From the NCBI GenBank assembly GCA_025201765.1, contig MU623413.1, positions 62,001-126,000 of the forward strand: a stretch of DNA of 64,000 bases, written 5' to 3'. Position 1 is the stretch's first letter. The number at the start of each line of letters is the position of its first letter. The notes below the pieces were generated by a model. The model was not told the DNA's origin, searched no databases, and saw only the letters and a list, made by a program, of their open reading frames with translations. Of the stretch, positions 45,542 through 54,314 are shown in pieces. The DNA comes from Daldinia sp. FL1419 (taxonomy: Eukaryota; Ascomycota; Sordariomycetes; Xylariales; Hypoxylaceae). Both the position numbers and the translations under genes were made by a program.

Positions 45542-48169
45542 CTACCGCAGAATCTCCAGCTCATCATCATCGTCGTCCTCGTCTAGAACGACCATCTGTC
45601 TTGGTCTTGCCCGACTACTTCTAGTACTAATATCCCTTCCCCGATCCACGCCGGCACCGGGAGTAGCAGAGCGTGTATGAAATACATCTTTTACCTCAGT
45701 CCTCGGAGCGAGTTCCGCGCCGAGGCTCTCGCGCCCGGCCTCACGAATACCCTTCTCCGTCACGAAGCGCGTCTTTTTGCGAGCTGGGGATCTGGAGGCA
45801 CTGCTGCCGGCGCCGGCACTAACGCTACTACCGTCATTGTCCGCGTTCGCCATCCCCTCGCTGCTGGAATTGGGGTTTATCGCGGGTCGTAGTTTCTCGC
45901 CTTCTTTCATGCGAGTTAGTTTTTCCTTTAGACCCCCGCCCCAGCCGAGCGCGGATTTGCCACCGCTAGCGAGCGCCGCGGAACTGGAGGACGGTCGTAC
46001 GCCCACGCTGCGCTTACGCTTTATAGGGCTTAGATGCATCTTTGGTTCTTGCCCCTTCTCCCGGATTAGGCCAAGGGACTTGGCGTCGAGATCTTGTCTG
46101 AGCTCGTCCCCGGCGACCTGTGCTGACGAAGATGCGAACATTAAGCCCGAGCCCGAAACAGAACGTTGTGTGCTGCTGCCACCGCCTCTTTGCATGTACT
46201 CTTTGCCGGCACCGGCCCCTACCTTGCCTAGCTTTTTCATAATGTCACGCTCCTTTTCCTGGGTGGCTAAACGCCTCTTTAGAGCTTCACTGCGCTCGGC
46301 GCGGTCGGCGACTTGTCCTCCTATTATTTCGTTGTCAAGCATACTAGCAGCGCTTGGCTTGGAGATGAACCACTGACTCTGGGTGCTTCTGTCAAAATTA
46401 CCCCTGTTATTCCTCTTGGGATCGTTGGCATTCTGTTCCCAGTTATGTAGATGGTATGATTTTTTGAAATTTCTGCCCTCCCCATCTTTCCTTGGACCGA
46501 GCCCGGTATTGAACGCATTTACATCCTGCCTAGCCTGTCGGTGCTTTGCCAGTCCCATGTTCATGTGGAACTCGCAGAATTCGGTACGTTTGCGGTTCAC
46601 CCAACTATTACAGTGGTCTCCATCCTTTTTTATACTCTTACAGAACCCGAGGTCTCGTGCTGTGCCTATCTCTAGGATAGTATCCTCGCCGCTGTTGATT
46701 ACGAGACTAAAGCGTCCTGTATCGGTGCGACCTGGAGATGGTGGCATGATATTTGGATTCAAAATGGCCAGAAGTGTGCCCGGAACTAATTTCCAATATC
46801 GATCAAAGCCGGAGTTGAAAAGGAAAAGCTCGAGTTCCCACTGTAAATCCACCAGTTGCAACACCATATACTTCCCCCTTGCCGGGTCAGTCTCTACTTT
46901 TTCTTTCAAGTTATTGTTTGAAGTTTTATGAGAACGGGGGTCGGATTTAGATGCCAGGATACCGAAGACTACTATGTCCTGCTCGATTTCCGGAAGCTGA
47001 TAATCCGGCGACTTGACATGCTTTAGTAAGTCCTTTATTACGTAGGTTTTCTTGCCGGATAGATTTCTCGTAAGAGTAGTGTGTGGTATCACCCTCTTCG
47101 ATAAATGAACGCTTGAGTAAGGTTCAAACCCGGCGGCATCCTCCTCCGGAACTTCCTCGGGGGGTGCTTGTGGCTCCGTTGATCTCCCCGAACTGGTCCC
47201 GGGGCGGTTGTCATCTAGTGTCGGTCGCCTCAGGCTGGATACTGTATTACTGCGTCTAATTCGACCACCGGCCATGACTTCCTCACGGCTATACTGTTCG
47301 GGCTGCAACGGAATATCGGGTATATCCTTCGCGTAGCTTTTTAATTGCTCCATTTCCTGCCTGCCGAGCTCGAAAGCGCTACTCCTTGCCTGTTTTACTC
47401 TTTCCCGCCTTTCTTGCCGATCTGATTCCTCCAATCTAGCCGCAGCTAACCTCTCACTAAAAGTCATTGGCCGTTCCTGTCTCGTCGACTGCTCAGCACC
47501 ACCCGGGGCGGGCGTATTTGTTCTTCGAAGAATACCTCCTTGGGTCCCATTTTGGTTGTCGGTAGCCCTTTTGAAGCTTGGGGCTCTCTTCAGCGATATA
47601 TCCTTTGCCTTGATTCCCTTGTCGATGCCTAGGCGTACCCTACTAGGGGAATTATCTCCTTGGGCTGTTTGCGCTCTTCTTACTGGAGACGCTGGAACTT
47701 GGACGTCCATTTGCGACTGCGGCCGTGCCGTCGAGGCAGATTGCAATGAATCCGCTCGGGACCGGATTCTGGTAGCAATTGGAACATCTGGTATAGGCAT
47801 GGATTCAGGTCGTGTTGTAGTACTCTCTCCAAGCGCCTTCTTTGCTTTAGCGCTTTGCAACTTCTTCAACTTGAGTTTCGCCTGGATTGCCTGAAGCTTC
47901 AATTGCAGCATTTCCTCGTCCTCATCTTCGTCGTCGTCTTCATTCTCATCCATATTTATTCCTGCGTTTTGTGCACCATCGCCGAAGGAATTTCCAGTCC
48001 GAGTAGCCAGTGCGGCTGTTCGTCGATTGAACTTACCCGGAGACGGCGATGGCGGCGATCGTTCGGCCATGCGACGGAGCTTTTCGCGTCCCTTGGGTGT
48101 GCTGAGGAGAACATCGTGTGGAGATCGCGGGGGCCATTGAGGCTCGGAGTCTAAGCCGGGTCCTGCCAT
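45542..48169 (-). CDS. MCM10: DNA replication protein Mcm10 (Dna43)
   Basis: Essential replication factor that activates the CMG helicase and binds single-stranded DNA and DNA polymerase alpha. It is a single exon of 875 aa. After a disordered N-terminus with an acidic patch (about 73-85) and a Lys-rich coiled-coil-like stretch (LKLQAIQAKLKLKKLQSAK), the conserved core begins at about 370 (KKTYVIKDLLKHVKSPDY). An OB fold includes DIVVFGILASKSD and LFNSGFDRYWKLVPGTLLAI. The zinc finger is at about 508-535 (GFCKSIKKDGDHC...CEFH), of CCCH type. A following helix region (FKKSYHLHNWEQN) is typical of fungal orthologues. The acidic C-terminus (VLDEDDDDDELEILR) completes the protein. The gene diverges from RNASEH2B across a 905-base promoter that holds an MCB cluster. 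Confidence 0.96.
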   Translation of the reverse strand: MAGPGLDSEPQWPPRSPHDVLLSTPKGREKLRRMAERSPPSPSPGKFNRRTAALATRTGNSFGDGAQNAGINMDENEDDDEDEDEEMLQLKLQAIQAKLKLKKLQSAKAKKALGESTTTRPESMPIPDVPIATRIRSRADSLQSASTARPQSQMDVQVPASPVRRAQTAQGDNSPSRVRLGIDKGIKAKDISLKRAPSFKRATDNQNGTQGGILRRTNTPAPGGAEQSTRQERPMTFSERLAAARLEESDRQERRERVKQARSSAFELGRQEMEQLKSYAKDIPDIPLQPEQYSREEVMAGGRIRRSNTVSSLRRPTLDDNRPGTSSGRSTEPQAPPEEVPEEDAAGFEPYSSVHLSKRVIPHTTLTRNLSGKKTYVIKDLLKHVKSPDYQLPEIEQDIVVFGILASKSDPRSHKTSNNNLKEKVETDPARGKYMVLQLVDLQWELELFLFNSGFDRYWKLVPGTLLAILNPNIMPPSPGRTDTGRFSLVINSGEDTILEIGTARDLGFCKSIKKDGDHCNSWVNRKRTEFCEFHMNMGLAKHRQARQDVNAFNTGLGPRKDGEGRNFKKSYHLHNWEQNANDPKRNNRGNFDRSTQSQWFISKPSAASMLDNEIIGGQVADRAERSEALKRRLATQEKERDIMKKLGKVGAGAGKEYMQRGGGSSTQRSVSGSGLMFASSSAQVAGDELRQDLDAKSLGLIREKGQEPKMHLSPIKRKRSVGVRPSSSSAALASGGKSALGWGGGLKEKLTRMKEGEKLRPAINPNSSSEGMANADNDGSSVSAGAGSSASRSPARKKTRFVTEKGIREAGRESLGAELAPRTEVKDVFHTRSATPGAGVDRGRDISTRSSRARPRQMVVLDEDDDDDELEILR

Positions 48170-49074
48170 TTTATGATATGAAATTCGACGTCGTTGCTAG
48201 AGTAGAGCGATAACGTCGGCGCCATCAGCGTGTGCTAGCAAACATCATACGTAGACATAGATATATGATCTTTCTTCCTTAGGTAGTTTCCCATCCACCC
48301 GTGTTTACCAAGTAGTATGGGAGCCAGTCGTAAGTAGTAGCAGGAAGTTATGAAGTTATGTCCCCTCCACTCAAAACCCTGCAGGGGTCCGTCGACTTTA
48401 CTGGCTTCGGTCTTATCGAGCAACAAATATAGAACAGATGCGTGGCAGCTCGTCTAGGGTTAGAAAACAAAATATGTAGGGTCGAGACTAGGAGTATGAT
48501 TCTACACCGCCGTAGAATCAAAAACGGGTTACGAAAGTAGAATTTGGATAATTGAGTCAAAATAAAGATAAAAGTAAAAAAAATAAACTGCGTAGTTATC
48601 GTACAACTATTGATGTCTCGTAAATAATTCCGTCTTACAAGAATACAAAATACAAGATACATGCGGGAAAAGTACGATGTACTTGAATATCGATAAGTGA
48701 CCTAACCGTTAGAGTGTTTGTACACGAACAAGCCACGGCTAAGATCTAAATTGACAGCGGATGATTGGCACGGTGGAGACGCGTTTTTTTCCCTTTTTAG
48801 TACGACGCGATTTTACTTCGGAACGCGTTACCAGGGGTACCGGTACTTTAATAAAGCCTTCAATTGCTACATATATCCAAGTACCTTACATAAGAAGAAT
48901 ACCCTTGAGAATCTCCGTCTAACTATACCTAGGATGTACCTGCGGTTAGGTAGGTAGGATAATTGATTAGATCGTTAAGCTTAATTTAATATTAATTTCT
49001 TATCGTTATTATCAATAATAAACCGTACAAGCTCAAATGCTTCATCTTGCATAAGACAATACTAATTCGGCGGC
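48170..49074. promoter_or_regulatory. divergent promoter MCM10 / RNASEH2B
   Basis: 905 bases between two divergent DNA-metabolism genes. It contains the MCB-like cluster listed separately and an AGGTAGGT palindrome at 48928-48957. No ORF of significance is present. Confidence 0.6.
48779..48828. promoter_or_regulatory. cluster of MCB-like (ACGCGT) elements
   Basis: ACGCGT at 48779-48784, ACGCGA at 48805-48810 and ACGCGT at 48823-48828 fall within 50 bases. ACGCGT is the MluI cell-cycle box bound by MBF (Mbp1/Swi6) in yeasts and drives G1/S transcription. The cluster is 247-296 bases from the RNASEH2B ATG and about 610-660 from the MCM10 ATG. Binding is inferred, not shown. Confidence 0.6.
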
Positions 49075-50427
49075 ATGGCGAGGACAACTAGGTCAAAGGC
49101 GAGCGTCTCGACCGCAACATCAGATACCAAGTCGACGGCAACCCATAGCACCAAGTCAAAATACACATTACCTACAGAATCCATAAACCCTCCCAAGCTC
49201 TTTATTCTTCCAACTAGTGCTACCAAAGACGCGAAAATAGTATCCCTATTAAACCCGAGATACTCGAAGCCGACAAAGTATTTAGTATGTCCCGAAACCG
49301 GTACCTACGAATTCACTAAGATCGCTGCGCCCAAGTCAACACCTAGGAGTTGGCTAATAGAATGCGGTAACACGGGAAAAGTGGAAGAGAAGACGAGCGA
49401 AGATGGCGCTGAGCTCGGCACTTATATCACCAAGGGTGCCGATCTATTCGTTGCGACCCTCATTGATCCTATATTTCTCCTTCTACCTGCGTTTGCAGAC
49501 CAATCCGCCAATATCAAAGATGGGAAGCGGATGTTCGTTTCCAGCGACGACCACCTCGACTATATACGCGAGAAGTCTCCACATCTGTCGGAAATACTAC
49601 GATGGGGGAATATACGAGCACTGTTAGAGTCGCGGATGGCCGCAATATGTGACACGGCCGAAGCAGGCGAGACCATGTTCCGCTTCAGCGAGGATAAGCT
49701 TTTAGCCGAAATCCTGGGCAAGGCGCAGAAGATGAGCGAGCAGCCTTTACCGAAAAGTATGGAGGAAAGATTTGTGGTTAAAGTTCTAGAAGCGCCAGTA
49801 GTGGGTATAAAAAGAGAGAATACGACGACACTGTCTATATCAGAGCAGACGGAAACACAAGTACAATCCGAGACCCCAGCATCCACCTCTACGGCGTCTA
49901 CCCCTAAACCCGACACCGTTGAAAGCCAGTCATCTACTTCATCCACAGAAACAACTACTGCCCTTGTATCAGAAGTATCTACGACTGCTACATCAGTCAC
50001 CGAGGAATCGATAACCACCGCCACAGCGCCTTCCGTTGGCGCATCTCCAGAAGTTATAAAACTGCAACGCCTCCGAACAGCCTTCAACTTCATCTGCTCA
50101 TGCTACATTTCCCCTTCGCAAGTCACACGACTGCAAACGAAACTTAAGGAGCAGAAACCCGCATCAGTCGACTTTACACCCTTAGACAACTACCTGGAGG
50201 AGATCAGCAAGCTACGGCAAGAACTAGCCGCAGCGCGTAGCGTAGGCGACTATTCACGCAAGCGCGTGCTAGATGAAGAGGAGCTAGCCGACCGCGCCGA
50301 GAAAAAACGCCGGAAAGAGGAAGAGGATAAGAAGAAGAAGGCTGGCGAGAGTAAAGGCGTGAGAGATCTGAAGAAGGTAAATACTGTAGGAATGAAGAAG
50401 ATGAGCGATTTCTTCAAGAAAAAGTAG
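49075..50427 (+). CDS. RNH202: ribonuclease H2 subunit B
   Basis: Accessory subunit of the heterotrimeric RNase H2, which removes ribonucleotides from genomic DNA and RNA from hybrids. It is a single exon of 450 aa. The N-terminal triple-barrel region contains PPKLFILPTSATKDAKIVSL, NPRYSKPTKYLVC, a KGADLFVATLIDPIFLLLPAF block and the SDDHLDYI segment, all typical of Ydr279/RNASEH2B. A Thr/Ser-rich linker (about 255-325) follows, then a helical C-terminal part. The extreme C-terminus MKKMSDFFKKK is a PIP-box-like motif in which the usual first Gln is Met; human RNASEH2B carries a comparable Met-start PIP motif, so PCNA binding is likely. The catalytic subunit is not in this window. The DUO1 stop lies 208 bases beyond, in convergent orientation. 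Confidence 0.94.
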   Translation: MARTTRSKASVSTATSDTKSTATHSTKSKYTLPTESINPPKLFILPTSATKDAKIVSLLNPRYSKPTKYLVCPETGTYEFTKIAAPKSTPRSWLIECGNTGKVEEKTSEDGAELGTYITKGADLFVATLIDPIFLLLPAFADQSANIKDGKRMFVSSDDHLDYIREKSPHLSEILRWGNIRALLESRMAAICDTAEAGETMFRFSEDKLLAEILGKAQKMSEQPLPKSMEERFVVKVLEAPVVGIKRENTTTLSISEQTETQVQSETPASTSTASTPKPDTVESQSSTSSTETTTALVSEVSTTATSVTEESITTATAPSVGASPEVIKLQRLRTAFNFICSCYISPSQVTRLQTKLKEQKPASVDFTPLDNYLEEISKLRQELAAARSVGDYSRKRVLDEEELADRAEKKRRKEEEDKKKKAGESKGVRDLKKVNTVGMKKMSDFFKKK

Positions 50428-50635
50428 ATTGGGAATAAAACCTATGATAAGAATAGGCGTTTGGACACGGTGCATGTCATCAATTGTGTATAATATTTAG
50501 GCTAGGTTTAGTCTTGGGATATCTGTGCCCGGTCGTCCCCGTTCGTCGTCATTCGCGCGTGAATGTAGTACCTAGACGGTAGCATAATCATCAAAATTCA
50601 AGCCTCGTGAAAGCTTCATCATATCCGTCCCTCTT

Positions 50636-51509
50636 CTAATAACCTCGTGTCCCTCTGGACCTTCCTCTCAAAAACCCTCGACCAATTCCCGAAGTCCCTC
50701 TAGCTGTACTCGTCGAACTTGTATCTGCTGCTGACGTGGGTCTGCTGGATGCGGACGAATACGAGCCCCGTCCCGTTGTCGTCGTTCTACCCCTAAGGCT
50801 ACTTCTAGTGCCCCTCACCCCGCGGACCGTCCCTCGTGTGCTAGTCGAGCTGCGCGCACTAGTGCTAACTTCGCGCTGGCGCTGCTCTTCCTCCTGACGA
50901 CGTCTAGCTTCGGTGCGACGACGTTCGTCCTCAGCAGCGCGGCGCTCGGCCTCGCGCGCTTTCTGCTGTGCTTCAGCTTCGGCGTCGGCTAAATCTTGAC
51001 TCGCGCCTTTCCAAGTCGGGTTCAGGATCAATCTTTGGTTATGCTCGGTCTGCGACAGAATGCGCGTCCAAGTATTAAGAAGCGTGGACGCGGTGTTGAC
51101 GGTGTTAGAGACGGTCTAAGGGGTGAAATGCTCAAGTTAGTTTTAATTGCGTCATGCGGGGAGGAAGGGAGGAAGGGAGGTAGCTCATAGTTAGGGATGT
51201 ATCATGTAAAAAAGATATAGGGATGAAGAGAAGCACGGAGTTAAAGCTGATAGTGAAAAGTAATCATACGTGCATGTTGCCCTTAGCTCGCTCCAGAGTC
51301 CCGACTACACCTTCGATAAGCTCGTTGATGTTGCGAACACCTTCTAGTTCTCGGCGTAGGTTTGCCTCGCGGCTCTCTTCCGGATCGTCATAGCGATGAG
51401 TTGGTGGAGGGTTAGAGGGAGTTTTAGGCCGTGATGATTGGTCTCTAGAAATAGTCTTTGCGGAAGGTGAAGCAAAGAGATCCTCAGTATCAGATTCGCG
51501 ATCAGACAT
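50636..51509 (-). CDS. DUO1: DASH complex subunit Duo1
   Basis: Subunit of the fungal DASH/Dam1 ring that couples kinetochores to spindle microtubules. The model complement(join(50636..51115,51270..51509)) gives 239 aa. The conserved Duo1 core is split by the 154-base intron: exon 1 ends ...VRNINELIEGVVGTLERAKG and the next exon continues TVSNTVNTASTLLNTWTRIL, followed by SQTEHNQRLILNPTWKGASQD. This forms the helical core at about residues 50-118. The C-terminal half has an Arg/Glu/Ala-rich charged helix (about 120-165) and an RG/Ser-rich tail (RGRTTTTGRG, GRGFLRGRSRG). The short acidic N-terminus (MSDRESDTEDLFASPS) is also typical. The junction is phase 0, with donor gtatga and acceptor tag. 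The start is the first ATG of the frame. Confidence 0.95.
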
Positions 51510-51592
51510 TTTTATTAGGCGACGGGTATTGTATGCTAGTTAAGTTGGGAAGACAGAAAGTTGTCGCAATATCGGAATATCGCGATGGCAGC

Positions 51593-51613
51593 GATTGGCG
51601 ATTGGCGATTGGC
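51593..51613 (-). promoter_or_regulatory. three tandem GCCAATC (CCAAT-box-like) units
   Basis: Read on the minus strand, this is three perfect head-to-tail copies of GCCAATC, 84-104 bases upstream of the DUO1 ATG. CCAAT is the target of the HAP/NF-Y complex in fungi. A 7-base spacing puts successive sites at different helical faces, so all three need not be bound at once. Confidence 0.5.
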
Positions 51614-52019
51614 GAGTGGAGGGGTAACTTTAATGACTCTAAAACGGCTCTACTAGTTTAATCCAGGGGTAAGACGAGCCGCCAATAAATTTAATTACTT
51701 CTCAAAACAAGTAGTAGTGGTGATTTACAAACTTAGCAATGACGTAGGGTTAAGATAAGGCTGTAAAGGCTGTAAAAGCTGTAACCTTCAGTTTCCAGGC
51801 AAGTCTTCAAGACACTCACCCTTGCCGATGTCTAAAGCAGCTCTAAATCAATTTTGTTGACATGTGTTGTCGTGCAGTAATGTTTTGCGTTTTTGTGTGT
51901 GGGGATAACGGTGTGCTGGCCACTAAATTGGCCAATTGATTCCAGGGCGATTCTGTTATCGATATATGTACTCTTAACCTTCTACATAGATTGTGGTGGG
52001 GGAGAAGTGATGCTCTGCG

Positions 52020-52045
52020 ACGCGTACCAGACGCATAGAACGCGT
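52020..52045. promoter_or_regulatory. pair of ACGCGT (MCB-like) elements
   Basis: ACGCGT at 52020-52025 and 52040-52045, with the near match ACGCAT between them at 52031-52036. The pair is about 510-540 bases from the DUO1 ATG and about 880-900 from the other gene. Confidence 0.45.
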
Positions 52046-52620
52046 CGAGGAAGGTACGCGGTTACATGCACGTAGTTGAGTACTTAGGTACCTATGTAGT
52101 AACTTACCAGGAACGCACCGTGTGACTTCCTAAGATATACATGGTAATAGATACATCCCGTACCGCATAAATTAAGCGCTACGATTACGTACTCCGTAAT
52201 AAATAGAGCAAGGTAAACAGGGGGTTGCTAGTGGAATGTCATAATAAGTTCAGAGTTTAGGTATCCATGTAATTTGGAAGCTACTACCGCACGTTCCACT
52301 AGGAATTGGGATAGTTCAAAGTATCCTCCCACCCCAAAGATTCGATAGCCCAGCCACTTCAAACTTTCACAACCTGCCACCCATATCCCTAATTTGATCA
52401 AAATTCCCACTACAACTTCAAGTTCTGACGCATCAAGCCACCAACACCATCTTGTTCTCTACGGTTAGACTTAGTCGAAACTTGGCTTGTTACCGCGTTT
52501 GACACTATTCTAACTCATAGCTAATAATCTTCATATTAACATTTTATTTTCCTTTATTTTCTTTAGTTCGGGTTACCAAGCAACCGTGGGTTCAAAGCGG
52601 AAGTAAAGAAAAGCCATCAA

Positions 52621-52644
52621 AAAGCAAAGCAAAGCAAAGCAAAG
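52621..52644 (+). repeat. (AAAGC)n tandem repeat
   Basis: Four AAAGC units plus AAAG lie about 280-300 bases upstream of the S/T-P-rich gene, directly followed by an ACGCGA motif. Confidence 0.85.
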
Positions 52645-52647
52645 TAG

Positions 52648-52783
52648 ACGCGATCGCCCCTTGCTCAGCTACCGTTACTCCTCTTATCCTTGAACTCGTC
52701 TACCAACTCTTTCCCACTTAATTATTTTTCTCCATCTTTACATCCACGCTCAAGTCAATCAGTGTTCAATTGAACCAACGCGT
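52648..52783. promoter_or_regulatory. proximal ACGCGA and ACGCGT motifs
   Basis: ACGCGA at 52648-52653 and ACGCGT at 52778-52783 are 270 and 140 bases upstream of the ATG at 52923, a usual distance for fungal MBF sites. Single hexamers are weak evidence alone. Confidence 0.4.
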
Positions 52784-52922
52784 AAGGGTACGAAAAATAT
52801 CGCCTCTCTATGAGCCGAAGCATTTTGCGATACTTGCAACCTCAAAATACAACCCGCACCCATTGTGCGCACTTTCAATCATCTAGTTGAGGCTCAAAGA
52901 ACGACTGTTTTGGAAGCAAACA

Positions 52923-54314
52923 ATGGCGTCTTTCTCAGTATCAACACCCTCGCCGCCTGGCCGGGTGCATACACCAGGCACTCCAAAGTACGGTTTCAAT
53001 GATACATGGGAACCTTTCTCTCCTCGAAAGTCGGCTCGCATCTCAGCTCAACGTTCAACCCAACGTACTCCCTCTCCCCGCGCTCCGCATCAACGTACTC
53101 GCGCATCCACGAGAATTCCTTCGTCGGATGTTTTTAGTACTCCTGGCGCCTCTTCACCCAAAAAGCGTCAGCCCGCGGCAGATTCTGTACGACGTGCTTC
53201 TGGTGCACTAACTTACGAAGGCGCTGCTAACGCTGCCGATTCCCTTGGAATTTCCTCTTCGCAGCAACACAAACCTAAGGCCAGCACCGCTACTTCTCGA
53301 GCCGCGACCATGTTCCCCACTCCGGCCAAAACGCCCAGGAAGCAACCCGACGAAAAGTCTCAGGCTAATGTTCGTGCGATTGCACGCAGTCTATTCTCCG
53401 AGACCGATGCTATTGCAACTCCTAAGAAGAGGAAGTCTAAAAAGTACACCGGTCTCACATTGGATAGTTTCACTGCTGAAAATGTCGATGAGCCCATCGA
53501 GATATTTACCGATACACGCGACCGCATCCCCGAGGCAGATGATACCGCCGCTAATCCTTTCTACGAGAAGCAGCCTGCATCGCCTTCGGTGGAACCCAAG
53601 TCTCCCAAGAAGCGAAGCCAAGGCAAACTGATCTCCGTCCCTGGCGAAGGCAAACTGCCCCTCGACGAGGTCCTACAACGAAAAGACGGCATTATTTATG
53701 TCTTGTAAGTGATTATCTCATCATCATAGTAATCCCCTCCCCCTATTTAAATCAAAGTATACTAACGCCTATGTAGCCGAGGAAAGAAGATTTTCCGCAA
53801 ATTTTCATCCAATGAGGATGTAAATTCGGATGGAGAGGACAGCCAGAATGAGGAAGCGGAGCTCAGCGGCGCTAAGAGCCATGAGCGACTACGTCCGCTA
53901 ACCCGCTCGTCCGTCAAACCACGTCTACTCTTCCCAACCAAGGGTAAGAACGTTGCCAAGCCGACCACAGACGATGAGGAAGCTGCTACGGATATCGAAG
54001 ATCATATCTTTAAGGATGTTGAAGAGGAGGAAGAAATTGAAGCTCCCACGACTCCTACTGCTAAAGTCTCCAAGAAGCCAGCTACCCCGGTTGCACCCAG
54101 ATTCGCCCCGGCTTCTCCCCCTAGCACAGTTCGAACTCGACGCACTACCGCTCTCCAGGCGAATCCCACGGAACCACCTTTAAAGGTCACCAAGTCGCGC
54201 AGCCCCTTCGATGGCTGGCGTCGCTCTAAGAGCCGAGCTACCGCCCACGGTCAGAAGCGAGAAGGCGAGGAGTTGGCCAGGTCAAACGAGTCGTCGAAGC
54301 GCCAGCGTGCTTAG
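52923..54314 (+). CDS. S/T-P-rich conserved-looking protein, candidate CDK substrate
   Basis: I do not recognise a named family. The model join(52923..53704,53777..54314) gives 439 aa. The protein is basic and mostly disordered, with many Ser/Thr-Pro pairs. At least five are full CDK consensus sites (SPRK, SPKK, TPRK, TPKK, SPKK). Denser, conserved-looking blocks are KKYTGLTLDSF (about 180), the junction IYVFRGKKIFRKF (about 255-270), which the intron splits inside a Phe codon, RLRPLTRSSVKPRLLFPTK (about 305-325) and SPFDGWRRSKSR near the C-terminus. No catalytic domain, coiled coil or membrane segment is seen. The clean 72-base intron joining two open frames supports a real gene. Its place beside DUO1, its MCB-like promoter motifs and its CDK sites suggest a cell-cycle role; this is inference only. 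The frame also opens at a non-ATG codon at 52887, but 52923 is its first ATG. Confidence 0.8.

Larger units (their letters stand above)
51510..52922. promoter_or_regulatory. divergent promoter DUO1 / S/T-P-rich gene
   Basis: 1.4 kb between divergent genes. It contains three tandem CCAAT-like units near DUO1, four MCB-like hexamers and an (AAAGC)n repeat, each listed separately. An AGGTACCT palindrome is at 52084-52098. No gene is supported. Confidence 0.55.
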
